Assembly (NCBI GenBank): GCA_027622275.1
Contig: JAQBZB010000001.1
Coordinates: 1 to 64,000, forward strand
From: Planctomycetota bacterium
GTDB taxonomy: Bacteria > Planctomycetota > Planctomycetia > Pirellulales > Pirellulaceae
Reading direction: 5' to 3'
Length of the DNA stretch: 64,000 bases
Of the stretch, positions 49,919-58,839 are shown in pieces. The notes under the pieces were generated by a model. That model did no database searches and was not told where the DNA came from. It saw nothing but the letters and a program-made list of their open reading frames with translations. The first letter of the stretch is position 1. The number at the start of each line of letters is the position of its first letter. The position numbers and the translations under genes were made by a program.

Positions 49919-51775
49919 ATGATGACTCTTAACCGCACGCTGACGCTTCCGCTAGTTGCCCTGCTGCACATGATCTGCGCGTCGACAGCGTCCGCGAACC
50001 CGAATCATCAGGACGCGGAAGCGGCACTCGCGGCTCATGGCGGCGGAGCCGCTAAGGAATTGCATGCCAAAGCGGCATCGCTCTATGCCGCGGCAGCTCA
50101 AGAAACTCGAACCCAGTTGGAAGCGGTGGCGAACGGTCGCGGAGCACGCTTGAGCGGGAAGGCGATTGGTCAAACGCGACAAAAGCTACGGCAAATTGAA
50201 CGATTGGGTCCACAGCTTGAGATCTATGGCGAACCCGCCGGAGCCGACTTTAGATGGCGGTTTCCTTATCTCGCGACACCGCAATGGTGGGATGTTGTAA
50301 CGCCCTTCGCAGCGACTCCTAGCTCGCAGAATTTTGTGAACTCGATCCGACTTGCCATCCAGAAGCAAACACCAGCTCGGATGAAGACACTGGAAAGCAT
50401 CCAGAAGATGGTGGCCGAGCAAAAATGGCAGGCGGCCGAAGACGAGCTATACGGTTTGTTTGATCGGTTGGAAGTAGGGATCTGTTTTCTGTCGAACCAG
50501 GAACGCCAGCAGATTTACGCGCCTTTCGGCGAAGTCCAAGCCGCCATCGACACGGCCATGCGCCGGATTCGTTCGCAAGAGGCCGCACAGTTGCTTGGCC
50601 AATCACGTGCTCAACAAACTCCCGACTTCACGAGCCACATCACGGCCATCCGCGAAGCAACCGCCTCGATCGCGACTGCCGGCCAAGCGAACTGGGACGG
50701 CGAACAAGTCGCTGGGCCGCAACTCGTGGAGAAGATCGGCGTGCGTTGGACGGAAGTGCATGTCGCGTGTCTGCGGTGCCGGGCGCTGGATTGGGCCATG
50801 CAGCCCCTGTTTCAAATGGCCGGAGACAACGCGACGAAAATCAGTCCCGATCCGACTTCCGAAATGCTACAGCGAGACTACTCCCAGTTCAGCGCGGCGG
50901 TCATCGAGTCGATCAGTTCGCTGCTCCGCGCCGACGCGGCACGCGTCGCCGGCGATGATGCGGCACAGCTCTATGTCGATTACTTGAATTCAATCGCTCC
51001 GCTGGCGCGGCAAGTTGCCGATGGAAACGCCGTGCGAGCCTGGGATGCCGCGCTGCGGCAACTGGCCGCCAAATCACCGGTCTTCAACGACGAGGTCCAG
51101 GCGTATGACGAGGCCACGCGCGAAATGCTTCGCTGGCGAGCGAGAACGGCTGCGAGCATTGCCCAAGCTCGCTCGGGCGAATTCCAAACCTTGGACAAAC
51201 ACCTGTACGAGGCGACGGTCAGTAAGAGCCCCTTTCTCGGACTCTTTCCCGAGCGTCCAGACGGACAATTGGCTCCGCGGCTGCTGGCAGCTGCTCCCGC
51301 CATCATGACGGTGGCGACACCGCGGCTGATGGGAAAGCGGGCAACGGCTTTCGATGTCGTCCGCGTTTCGCCCACCAGTTCATCTGCCATCGCGCGGTAT
51401 CGGACACGGACTTATGCCAACGTCCCGGCAGGATTAGATCTGTCCGATCAGATCTCGGCGCTGAAATCGGAGCTGATGATCGGAGCACAGTCGCCCGCCT
51501 TGACACTCGCGACCGCGACTTCCGTCCACTCGGCCCAGCGCGGCGATTTAGCCGCCGTCGGCGGTGACATCGTCGGCCATCACCTGGAAGGACTCATCAC
51601 GCGATTCGCCGCTCTGCCGACGGCGGCTTCCGTCATCGTCCCGCTCGGCATCCTCCCGGTAGAAGACATCAAGCAACCTCTTTTGCCACAAATGCTGATG
51701 AGGTTCGACTTAAAGCCCGCGTGGGTTCAACACGAGCACTTTTGCTCCGACCTGCCGGCCGTCGCTACGGACTAG
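49919..51775 (+). CDS. Secreted protein of unknown function
   Basis: A 618-residue protein with a signal peptide (LTLPLVALLHMICASTASA, cleavage near 26). It is mostly predicted alpha-helical: Ala/Gln/Arg-rich segments such as DAEAALAAHGGGAAKELHAKAASLYAAAAQETRTQLEAVA and ASIATAGQ. A C-terminal region is richer in strands (VATPRLMGKRATAFDVVRVSPTSSSAIARYRTRTYANVP). There are no transmembrane helices after the signal and no catalytic motifs I recognise. The start ATG at 49919 follows GGAGAG. Possibly in one unit with the preceding lipoprotein gene. Confidence 0.82.
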   Translation: MMTLNRTLTLPLVALLHMICASTASANPNHQDAEAALAAHGGGAAKELHAKAASLYAAAAQETRTQLEAVANGRGARLSGKAIGQTRQKLRQIERLGPQLEIYGEPAGADFRWRFPYLATPQWWDVVTPFAATPSSQNFVNSIRLAIQKQTPARMKTLESIQKMVAEQKWQAAEDELYGLFDRLEVGICFLSNQERQQIYAPFGEVQAAIDTAMRRIRSQEAAQLLGQSRAQQTPDFTSHITAIREATASIATAGQANWDGEQVAGPQLVEKIGVRWTEVHVACLRCRALDWAMQPLFQMAGDNATKISPDPTSEMLQRDYSQFSAAVIESISSLLRADAARVAGDDAAQLYVDYLNSIAPLARQVADGNAVRAWDAALRQLAAKSPVFNDEVQAYDEATREMLRWRARTAASIAQARSGEFQTLDKHLYEATVSKSPFLGLFPERPDGQLAPRLLAAAPAIMTVATPRLMGKRATAFDVVRVSPTSSSAIARYRTRTYANVPAGLDLSDQISALKSELMIGAQSPALTLATATSVHSAQRGDLAAVGGDIVGHHLEGLITRFAALPTAASVIVPLGILPVEDIKQPLLPQMLMRFDLKPAWVQHEHFCSDLPAVATD

Positions 51776-51887
51776 GTCAGATGTAAGACTTGTACCGCGA
51801 GTGACCTCGAACAGATCGTCACGCGAGCCGAAACCCGTTCAGTTTCCCAAGCCGTCAGACGATGTTAATCCCTGACGGTTACGGAAA

Positions 51888-53492
51888 GTGAGTACGCCCT
51901 TGCTGTGCAGGGCGTGCCGAGTGAGTTCCACGGATCGGAACTGCGATTTCACGCACTCGATCTGGGAATTTATCGTGACGAAGAACCTGCCTCCATTCCT
52001 TCGCCTGCATGTTGCCGAAGAACTGGCCACACCGCCAACGCCATCCCTTGTTAGCGATACATTCGGATCCATCGCCACGGCTTTTGAAGTTGCGACTGGC
52101 TGGTCACTTGACCGAGAACCGGAATGCCTCGGCGCGAACGTGCATGACCAACTTCGACTCGCGGTCAAAGCAGCCTGCGAGGGCGAGGCGGGATCGACTG
52201 AAGCCCATTCCATCGAGCGCTGGCGCGCGGCCCAACTCGCCGACGTCATCTCGGACCTCTTCGGAAGACTCGACATGCTGCAATCGGCCGTCTGGCATCG
52301 GGAAGCCGAACTTGCGATCGGCATTCCCGTCTCGCCAAAACGAAAAGAAGAGAAACACCTCGCCGAACGTCTCGAAGTCATGTTACGAAATGGTGCCCAA
52401 GCGGTTGGCTGCTGTGCAGCGGGACTGTACATGCTGGACGACACGACCAGCGAGTTGAAGCTGCGGTCTTGCTGGGGTCTGCCGAAGGACCGCCTCCTGG
52501 AACCGGCGCGACCTTTGGCGGATGCGATTGCGGAACTCGAAGCATTGATTGGACACGCCGTCGTCTTGGAAGACGTCAGTCTCCTGCCACACTGGAAGAC
52601 TCCGGAACCGTTTCCGGCGGCGCTGTGTCTGCCGGTCACCAGTCCGACGGATCCGTTGGGAACGATTTGGTTCTTTGCGGACGCCGTCCGCGACTTCAGC
52701 GATCAAGAGATTCATCTGGCCGAGATCATTGCGGGAAGTATCGCCGCGGAATTGCAACGCGAAGTTCTCCTCGGCGAGTGTCTAGCATCCAAACAAGCGG
52801 ATCGGCAGATCGTCCACGCCGTGCGATGGCAACACGATCATCTGCCGACCATCAAACCGTTGTTGGAGGATTGGGAAGTGGCCGGTTGGTCGGCCCTCGA
52901 CGATGACCTTGCAGGCGGCTTTTACGACTGGTTTGTTCCGCCGGACGGCTCGGTCGCCGTCGCCGTGGGAACGTGCGACGGGTTGCGAGTCGAGTCCGCC
53001 CTGAGCGCGGGTGCCTTGCAGGCGAGTGTTCGTGCTCACGCCGACTATCCGCACGACACCGCCCAGATGATCTCTCGCGCGAACGACACGATTTGGAACT
53101 CGTCCGCCGGTGGCCATGTGGCTTCACTTTTCTATTGCAAAGCGACACCCGATTCGGGAGAGATCGAATACTCGACCGCCGGCACCGTCCAAGCCGTCCT
53201 CGTTCAGGGATCAGGGATCGAACTCATTCATCCCGATTCCCTGCCGTTAGGCCTCGAACCCGATTTGCGTCCGGATGCGACGCGCCTTCAGCTGGCGGCA
53301 GGCGATCTGCTGGTGATACTGAATACCTCCTCAAAACGACCGTCACTTCAGCTTGAGCTTTCCAGACAACTTCGCGCGCACCGCACGGCGACTGTGGACG
53401 AGCAACTACAACTCGTCCGATCGCTTGATCCTCAAGTCGACCTTGCTCTTATTCTCCGGCGTTGCAATTCACCAGCAGCCGCGGGGCATTGA
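51888..53492 (+). CDS. GAF-domain protein with degenerate SpoIIE-type phosphatase
   Basis: The 534-residue product has a helical N-terminal region (about 45-165), then a GAF domain (about 165-285: GCCAAGLYMLDDTTSELKLRSCWGLPKDRLLE...DPLGTIWFFADAVRDFSDQEIHLAEIIA) and a coiled linker. The final domain has the topology of PP2C/SpoIIE phosphatases, which control anti-sigma-factor antagonists. Key acidic positions are altered. The canonical GGD-x-YD motif reads AGGFYDWF (342-349), lacking one Asp. The GDVSGKG loop reads GTCDGLRV. I infer reduced or absent metal-dependent activity. The start is GTG at 51888; a second candidate is GTG at 51975. Confidence 0.83.
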   Translation: MSTPLLCRACRVSSTDRNCDFTHSIWEFIVTKNLPPFLRLHVAEELATPPTPSLVSDTFGSIATAFEVATGWSLDREPECLGANVHDQLRLAVKAACEGEAGSTEAHSIERWRAAQLADVISDLFGRLDMLQSAVWHREAELAIGIPVSPKRKEEKHLAERLEVMLRNGAQAVGCCAAGLYMLDDTTSELKLRSCWGLPKDRLLEPARPLADAIAELEALIGHAVVLEDVSLLPHWKTPEPFPAALCLPVTSPTDPLGTIWFFADAVRDFSDQEIHLAEIIAGSIAAELQREVLLGECLASKQADRQIVHAVRWQHDHLPTIKPLLEDWEVAGWSALDDDLAGGFYDWFVPPDGSVAVAVGTCDGLRVESALSAGALQASVRAHADYPHDTAQMISRANDTIWNSSAGGHVASLFYCKATPDSGEIEYSTAGTVQAVLVQGSGIELIHPDSLPLGLEPDLRPDATRLQLAAGDLLVILNTSSKRPSLQLELSRQLRAHRTATVDEQLQLVRSLDPQVDLALILRRCNSPAAAGH

Positions 53493-53685
53493 CCGCGCAG
53501 AGTCGCCTCGTAAACTATTTTCCATAGCCAATTCGCGGGAATGGCGGAATTGGCTGCCGCGCTAGGTTGGGGCAGAGCGACGAACCTAAGCGAGAACATG
53601 TAGCTTGATAGAGTGGCGCAGTGGCTGCTGTGCAGCGGCCATGAGGCGGCGCGCCGGTAGATCGGTCTGTCGACAAGAAATCCTG

Positions 53686-54534
53686 ATGCTTGAACGCGAA
53701 GAATACGTCGAACAAGCTTACTTCTTCCGCATGCTTGGCGAACGGCTGCCGAAGAACATGCCGCTGCAGGAGCTGTTGCGACAGACTCGCGAGGAGATTC
53801 TGGCTTCGACCAACTTGCCGTACGCGATTGATTTCCTCCGCACGGAATTGGAACATTCGGGCGTGTTCGGCACCGCGATGGCTCGGCTGCCGCATTACTT
53901 TACGCCGTTCCAGACCTATGTGATTCAGGAAGCTGAGAATGACCGAGGCCGCTTCGACATGCGGATCGCGTTGGCCATTCTGCGGTCGGAAGCCGAGTAC
54001 CGTGCCGAGGGCGTCTCGCCACAAGGATCGTTCCTGTTCCACTTCGAAGTGTTGTGCCGCAACCGCTTGCGGTACGACAAGGGACTCGCCGCGATCGCGA
54101 GCGATCCACTGTACGATCAGAACTGGCGTGAGTGGATCTTGTTTGTGCGTCATCAGGTCGGCTTTATCGACTTGGCGGATCTGGTGTACATGCGGAGCGA
54201 GCATTCCGAGCAGCGACGAGCCGCACAGCGTGGGGGCCCCGTGGAGCCAGAAAAACCGGTCTTGTTCGGCGAAAAGGAAGGCAAAATTGCCTTGGCAAAC
54301 CGCGGCAAGGAACCACTTTACCTGTTTGCTGCCTTGCAACGGCACCTGGGTTATCCAAAAGTGCCACGACCTAAACCTCAAGACGATTCGGTCGAGATGT
54401 TACCACTGGTCCTGCGTCGGCTGGAGCGAATCGAGGTTCGGCTGAAGATGATGGAAGAAGAACAGCGAGGCGGCCTGGACATCACCAAGTTCTACGGCGA
54501 GCACCCGAAGCTCCCTCTGCCACCAGCAGATTGA
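53686..54534 (+). CDS. Conserved protein of unknown function
   Basis: The 282-residue product begins MLEREEYVEQAYFFRMLGERLPKNMPLQELLRQTREEILASTNLPYAIDFLRTELEHSG. It is mainly helical, with charged and aromatic segments (FRTELEHSGVFGTAMARLPHYFTPFQTYVI; GSFLFHFEVLCRNRLRYDKGLAAIASD). It has no signal peptide and no transmembrane helix, so it is cytosolic. I recognise it only as the kind of hypothetical protein common to planctomycete genomes. The longer ORF begins at 53605, but the added 27 residues are basic and Cys-rich and unlikely, so I use the ATG at 53686. Confidence 0.83.
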   Translation: MLEREEYVEQAYFFRMLGERLPKNMPLQELLRQTREEILASTNLPYAIDFLRTELEHSGVFGTAMARLPHYFTPFQTYVIQEAENDRGRFDMRIALAILRSEAEYRAEGVSPQGSFLFHFEVLCRNRLRYDKGLAAIASDPLYDQNWREWILFVRHQVGFIDLADLVYMRSEHSEQRRAAQRGGPVEPEKPVLFGEKEGKIALANRGKEPLYLFAALQRHLGYPKVPRPKPQDDSVEMLPLVLRRLERIEVRLKMMEEEQRGGLDITKFYGEHPKLPLPPAD

Positions 54535-54647
54535 CGCTGACAGCCAGCCGGGCCAATTTCCACTGCTTAGGAAAAAACTATTCAAAAATTCGATACACCG
54601 GCGTTCTCCTAAACCGGGTGGCGCGTTAAATTCTGTGGATTAGCGGA

Positions 54648-55142
54648 TTGAGGTCGGGAAGGTCTGAGGTACTGGCTGTGGATGTTCATTTGACGTTGGA
54701 TACCGATACGGTCGAGCAAGTTGCGACTTTCGAACAGCTCTGTGTGGATGTTGGCACGACCGTTCGCGAGACGCTGCATGCGATGAAAGAGAAACGGCGG
54801 GGCGCGGTTCTCGTCTGCGAGGGTGAGAAGCTGGCGGGGATCTTCACCGAGCGAGATGCCTTGAAGCTGATGGAGCCGGGGGCGAACCTCGATCAGGCCG
54901 TCGGGCAAGTCATGACGGCGAATCCCGAGACGATCGCGGACAGCGAGACGGTCGGCGACGCGATCAAGAAGATGTCGCGCGGCGGCTATCGTCGCTTGCC
55001 GATGGTCGATCCCGATGGACGTCCAAAGGGCTTCGTCACCGTGTCGAGCATCCTGCACTATCTGGTCGGGCACTTCCCGGCGGTCGTCTACAACCTTCCA
55101 CCGAATCCGCACCACTCGACGCAAACGCGCGAAGGGGCATAA
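54648..55142 (+). CDS. CBS-domain protein upstream of KorAB
   Basis: A protein of about 164 residues carrying a CBS pair (Bateman module): VGTTVRETLHAMKEKRRGAVLVCEGEKLAGIFTERDALKLM, then VMTANPETIADSETVGDAIKKMSRGGYRRLPMVDPDGRPKGFVTVSSIL. Bateman modules bind adenine nucleotides or S-adenosylmethionine. The protein is closely related to the C-terminal CBS part of the protein at 58131-58652, which follows korB. Position 86 bp ahead of korA suggests an adenylate-sensing partner of the oxidoreductase. The start is TTG at 54648, or GTG at 54678. Confidence 0.87.
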   Translation: MRSGRSEVLAVDVHLTLDTDTVEQVATFEQLCVDVGTTVRETLHAMKEKRRGAVLVCEGEKLAGIFTERDALKLMEPGANLDQAVGQVMTANPETIADSETVGDAIKKMSRGGYRRLPMVDPDGRPKGFVTVSSILHYLVGHFPAVVYNLPPNPHHSTQTREGA

Positions 55143-55228
55143 GTTCTGGCCCGCCTTTACTACTTCGCCATCAAGGCGAATCACACCCACCGGCAACGAG
55201 CTACCACGAACTGGATCAAGAGCTAGTT

Positions 55229-57094
55229 ATGTCGACAACAACCGAGGGGCAGACCGCCTCTACTAAACAAACCATTGTTCTTGAAGGTGCCACCGTTCGA
55301 CTCGCCGGCGACTCGGGCGACGGCATGCAATTGGCTGGCACACAGCTGACCGGAACTTCCGCACAAGTTGGCAACGACATCGCCACGTTCCCCGACTTTC
55401 CCGCCGAGATCCGTGCTCCGCGCGGAACGTTGGCCGGGGTCAGCGGTTTTCAAGTTCACTTCTCGTCGCAAGAGATCTTCACGCCGGGCGACTCGTTAAA
55501 CTGTCTCATCGCGATGAATCCGGCGGCGCTGAAGACGAACCTCGCCGACCTCGATTCGGGCGGCGCGTTGATCGTCAACCAAGACGCCTTCGACAAGAAG
55601 GATCTGGAGAAAGCCGGCTACGCCACGAATCCACTCGAGGACGACAGCCTCGAAGGCTACAACCTGTTCAAAGTCCCGATGACCAAGCTCACGCGCGGCG
55701 CGGTCGAAGGATTGGGTCTGAGCGTGAAAGAAGCGGATCGCTGTCGCAACTTCTTCGCGATGGGCTTGATCTACTGGCTGTACGGTCGCGATTCGTCGCC
55801 GACGCTACGCTTCATCGAGGAGAAATTTGGTGGCAAGCCAGACGTCGCGGAAGCGAACCGCAAGGCATTGAACGCCGGTTGGAACTATGGCGAAACGACA
55901 GAAGCCTTTGTCAGCCACTACGAAGTCGCTCCGGCCAAGCTGCCGGCCGGCAAATATAAAAACATGATGGGCAACACAGCGTTGGCTTGGGGGCTGATCG
56001 CGGCGGCCAAAGTCAGCGGCAAGGATTTGTTTTACGGCACCTATCCGATCACGCCCGCCAGCGACATTCTGCACGAGCTGAGCCGGCACAAGAACTTTGG
56101 CGTTCGCACGGTCCAAGCCGAAGATGAAATCGCCGCCATGTGTACCGTCATCGGAGCCGCGTTCGCGGGATCGATGGCCGTGACAGGGTCGAGCGGACCG
56201 GGCATCGCGCTCAAGGGCGAAGCGATGGGCTTGGGAATGATCTTGGAACTTCCGATGATCATCATCAACGTCCAACGCGGCGGTCCGAGCACGGGCCTGC
56301 CGACAAAGACCGAGCAATCGGACTTGCTGCAAGTCCTCTTCGGACGCAATGGCGAGTCGCCGATTCCAATCATCGCCGCGCGTAGTCCAGGCGATTGCTT
56401 CGATGTCGCCATCGAAGCCTGGCGGATTGCGACGCGTTTCATGACGCCCGTCATCTTGCTGTCTGATGGCTACATCGCGAACGGTTCCGAACCGTGGTTG
56501 ATTCCGGATGCCGATGCGATTCCGAGAATCGAAGTCAGTCACCCCGGTCCGCTGAACGACGGCGAAGCCTTCCTGCCTTACGCGCGTAACGAACGCTTGG
56601 CTCGTCCGTGGGCGATTCCCGGCACGGAAGGATTGATGCACCGCGTCGGCGGCTTGGAGAAGCAGGATAAAACGGGCAATGTCAGCTACGATCCCGAAAA
56701 CCATCAGCACATGACGGACGTTCGTGCTCAAAAGGTCGCGAACATCGCCGACGATGTCCCGCTCCAAGAAGTAACCGGCCCCGCCAGCGGCGATTTGCTC
56801 GTCCTTAGTTGGGGCGGCACCTACGGCGCGAATACAACGGCGGTGAAGAAGTGCCAGAAGATGGGGCTGTCTGTCGCACACGCGCACCTCCGCTACCTGA
56901 ATCCGCTGCCCAAGAATTTGGGCGAGATTCTGGATCGGTACAAGAAGGTGCTCGTCCCCGAATTGAATATGGGACAGCTCCGCATGCTGATCCGCGCCCG
57001 CTATCTGAAGGACGCGATTGGCTACAATAAAGTGCAAGGCAAACCGTTCACCGTCGCGGAACTCGTCGGTAAGATCCAAGAAACCATCGGTTGA
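55229..57094 (+). CDS. korA: 2-oxoacid:ferredoxin oxidoreductase, alpha (fused gamma-alpha) subunit
   Basis: The 621-residue product begins with the gamma domain (VRLAGDSGDGMQLAGTQLTGTSAQVGNDIATFPDFPAEIRAPRGTLAGVSGFQVHFSS). The alpha pyruvate/2-oxoglutarate-type domain follows (GNTALAWGLIAAAKVSGKDLFYGTYPITPASDILHEL, VQAEDEIAAMCTVIGAAFAGSMAVTGSSGPGIALKGEAMGLG). Fused gamma-alpha subunits are typical of the 2-oxoglutarate:ferredoxin oxidoreductases (KorA type). With KorB it converts 2-oxoglutarate to succinyl-CoA with reduction of ferredoxin. It is 20 bp from korB. Confidence 0.94.
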   Translation: MSTTTEGQTASTKQTIVLEGATVRLAGDSGDGMQLAGTQLTGTSAQVGNDIATFPDFPAEIRAPRGTLAGVSGFQVHFSSQEIFTPGDSLNCLIAMNPAALKTNLADLDSGGALIVNQDAFDKKDLEKAGYATNPLEDDSLEGYNLFKVPMTKLTRGAVEGLGLSVKEADRCRNFFAMGLIYWLYGRDSSPTLRFIEEKFGGKPDVAEANRKALNAGWNYGETTEAFVSHYEVAPAKLPAGKYKNMMGNTALAWGLIAAAKVSGKDLFYGTYPITPASDILHELSRHKNFGVRTVQAEDEIAAMCTVIGAAFAGSMAVTGSSGPGIALKGEAMGLGMILELPMIIINVQRGGPSTGLPTKTEQSDLLQVLFGRNGESPIPIIAARSPGDCFDVAIEAWRIATRFMTPVILLSDGYIANGSEPWLIPDADAIPRIEVSHPGPLNDGEAFLPYARNERLARPWAIPGTEGLMHRVGGLEKQDKTGNVSYDPENHQHMTDVRAQKVANIADDVPLQEVTGPASGDLLVLSWGGTYGANTTAVKKCQKMGLSVAHAHLRYLNPLPKNLGEILDRYKKVLVPELNMGQLRMLIRARYLKDAIGYNKVQGKPFTVAELVGKIQETIG

Positions 57095-57114
57095 TCAAAG
57101 AGAAACAAACCTCC

Positions 57115-58134
57115 ATGAGTACTCAGCTCCCAGTTTTGAAGGCCAAGGATTTCGAGAGCGACCAGGACGTCCGTTGGTGTCCCGGTTGTGGTGACTACTC
57201 GATCCTGGCCCAGATGAAGAAGATGCTCCCGTCGATGGGAGTGCCGCGCGAAAAGATCGTGTTCATCTCGGGAATTGGCTGTTCCAGCCGCTTTCCCTAC
57301 TACATGAACACCTACGGGATTCACAGCATCCACGGCCGAGCCCCGGCGCTGGCCACCGGCTTGAAATCCGTTCGCCCCGACCTGATGGTCTGGGTCATTA
57401 CCGGAGACGGCGACGGGCTGAGCATCGGTGGCAATCACTTGATGCACGTCATCCGCCGCAACCTCGACATCAATATCATTCTCTTCAACAACCGGATCTA
57501 CGGTCTCACGAAGGGTCAGTATTCGCCAACTTCGCCGCTGGGCAAGGTCACCAAGAGCACGCCGATGGGTGCCATCGACAATCCGCTGCATCCGCTGTCG
57601 ATCGCGATCGGTTGCGAAGCCAGTTTCGTGGCCCGCTCAATCGACACCCACATCAAGCATCTCGAAGCGACGCTGCAACGCGCCGCCGAACATCGTGGCA
57701 CGTCGTTCGTCGAAGTCTATCAGAACTGCAACATCTTCAATGATGGGGCTTGGGAATACACGAAGGACAAGCAGACCAAAGCCGAAAACACGATCGAGCT
57801 GGAACATGGCAAGCCGCTGATCTTCGGCGCGAAACGGGATAAGGGCATTCGATTGAATGGCTTGGAGCCTGAAGTCGTCGAGCTGGGCAAGGGAGTTACC
57901 GAAGACGACCTCTTGTTCCACGACGAGAAGGCAGCCGAGCCGAGCTTGGCGTATTTGCTCAGCCGGATGCGTCACGAAGACGGTTTCCCCGAACCGATCG
58001 GCGTCTTCCGGGCCATCGAAACGCCTCGTTACGACGAGGAACTCAATAAGCAAGTCGCGGCGGCCAGGGCGAAACGGGGCGAAGGCGATTTGAACGCACT
58101 CTTCAATTCTGGCGAAACGTGGACGGTATCATGA
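57115..58134 (+). CDS. korB: 2-oxoacid:ferredoxin oxidoreductase, beta subunit
   Basis: A 339-residue thiamine-diphosphate subunit. WCPGCGDY (Cys22 and Cys25) with GCSS (Cys56) are Fe-S ligands. TGDGDGLSIGGNHLMHVIRRNLDINIILFNNRIYGLTKGQYSPTS contains the diphosphate-binding GDGD (97-100) and NNRIYG. TPMGAIDNPLHPLSIAIGCEASFVAR is characteristic of the 2-oxoglutarate-using branch. The ATG at 57115 is chosen over the TTG at 57091. The stop codon overlaps the start of the next gene (ATGA at 58131-58134), so they are translationally coupled. Confidence 0.95.
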   Translation: MSTQLPVLKAKDFESDQDVRWCPGCGDYSILAQMKKMLPSMGVPREKIVFISGIGCSSRFPYYMNTYGIHSIHGRAPALATGLKSVRPDLMVWVITGDGDGLSIGGNHLMHVIRRNLDINIILFNNRIYGLTKGQYSPTSPLGKVTKSTPMGAIDNPLHPLSIAIGCEASFVARSIDTHIKHLEATLQRAAEHRGTSFVEVYQNCNIFNDGAWEYTKDKQTKAENTIELEHGKPLIFGAKRDKGIRLNGLEPEVVELGKGVTEDDLLFHDEKAAEPSLAYLLSRMRHEDGFPEPIGVFRAIETPRYDEELNKQVAAARAKRGEGDLNALFNSGETWTVS

Positions 58135-58652
58135 TTGATTGCCCATTTTGCGGTGCGGAAAACATTCCCGGCATCGACGACTGCGAAGAATGCGGCCAAC
58201 CCTTGAGCCACATCAATACCGGGACTCATGCCAACAACATCGAGCGATCTTTGATCAAAGACCGCGTGGCCGCGCTGGCTCCCAAACAGCCATGCACCGT
58301 TTCGCCAGATGCGACGGTCGGACAAGTGCTTCATGAGATGGCGACCAATCGGATCGGTTGCGTGATGATCGTCGATGGCGGCAAGCCTGTTGGGATTTTC
58401 AGCGAACGCGACGCCCTGCTCAAGTTGAACACCGAAGCGGCATCCCTCAGCGATCACCCCATCTCCGAGTTCATGACGGCGAATCCCGAGACGTTGCAGG
58501 ACAGCGCGAAGATCGCGTTTGCCGTTCAAAGAATGGATTTAGGAGGTTATCGCCACCTCCCGATCGTCTCCAGCGACGATCAACTGCAAGGTATAATTTC
58601 GGTGCGAGCGATCTTGAACTATCTCACCGCCCGCATGACCTCGGCGAGCTAA
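58131..58652 (+). CDS. Zinc-ribbon plus CBS-pair protein coupled to korB
   Basis: A 173-residue protein. The first 25 residues form a zinc ribbon (CPFCGAENIPGIDDCEECG, four Cys). After a short linker comes a CBS pair: ATVGQVLHEMATNRIGCVMIVDGGKPVGIFSERDALLKL and FMTANPETLQDSAKIAFAVQRMDLGGYRHLPIVSSDDQLQGIISVRAILNYL. It shares ISEFMTANPETL-type segments with the CBS protein at 54648, so the two are paralogues. It overlaps korB by four bases, implying stoichiometric co-translation and a role in regulating the oxidoreductase. Confidence 0.9.
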   Translation: MIDCPFCGAENIPGIDDCEECGQPLSHINTGTHANNIERSLIKDRVAALAPKQPCTVSPDATVGQVLHEMATNRIGCVMIVDGGKPVGIFSERDALLKLNTEAASLSDHPISEFMTANPETLQDSAKIAFAVQRMDLGGYRHLPIVSSDDQLQGIISVRAILNYLTARMTSAS

Positions 58653-58699
58653 GCCGCGTTCTTGTTCGCTTGGCTGCCTTCTTCTTCGCGGTTAGGAAA

Positions 58700-58812
58700 A
58701 GTCCCGAAATAAGTTTCGGAACTGTGATAGTAGCGGAAGGGCGCAAGCCCTCCGGTTCGCGGCACCGGTCGGCTTGCGCCGTTCCGCTAATTCGGGATGT
58801 TATTTTGGGACT
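58700..58812. repeat. Nested palindromic element TAGCGGAAGGGCGCAAG
   Basis: The inner arms 58731-58755 and 58765-58789 pair with compensatory changes. The outer arms AGTCCCGAAATAA (58700-58712) and TTATTTTGGGACT (58800-58812) pair with one mismatch. The element lies between convergent genes. Confidence 0.87.
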
Positions 58813-58839
58813 GATCCTTAGTGTCCCAATCGTGTGGTG

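Noticed and set aside
55805-57079. 424-codon minus-strand frame
   Set aside because: Antisense to korA, whose motifs are continuous through this region.
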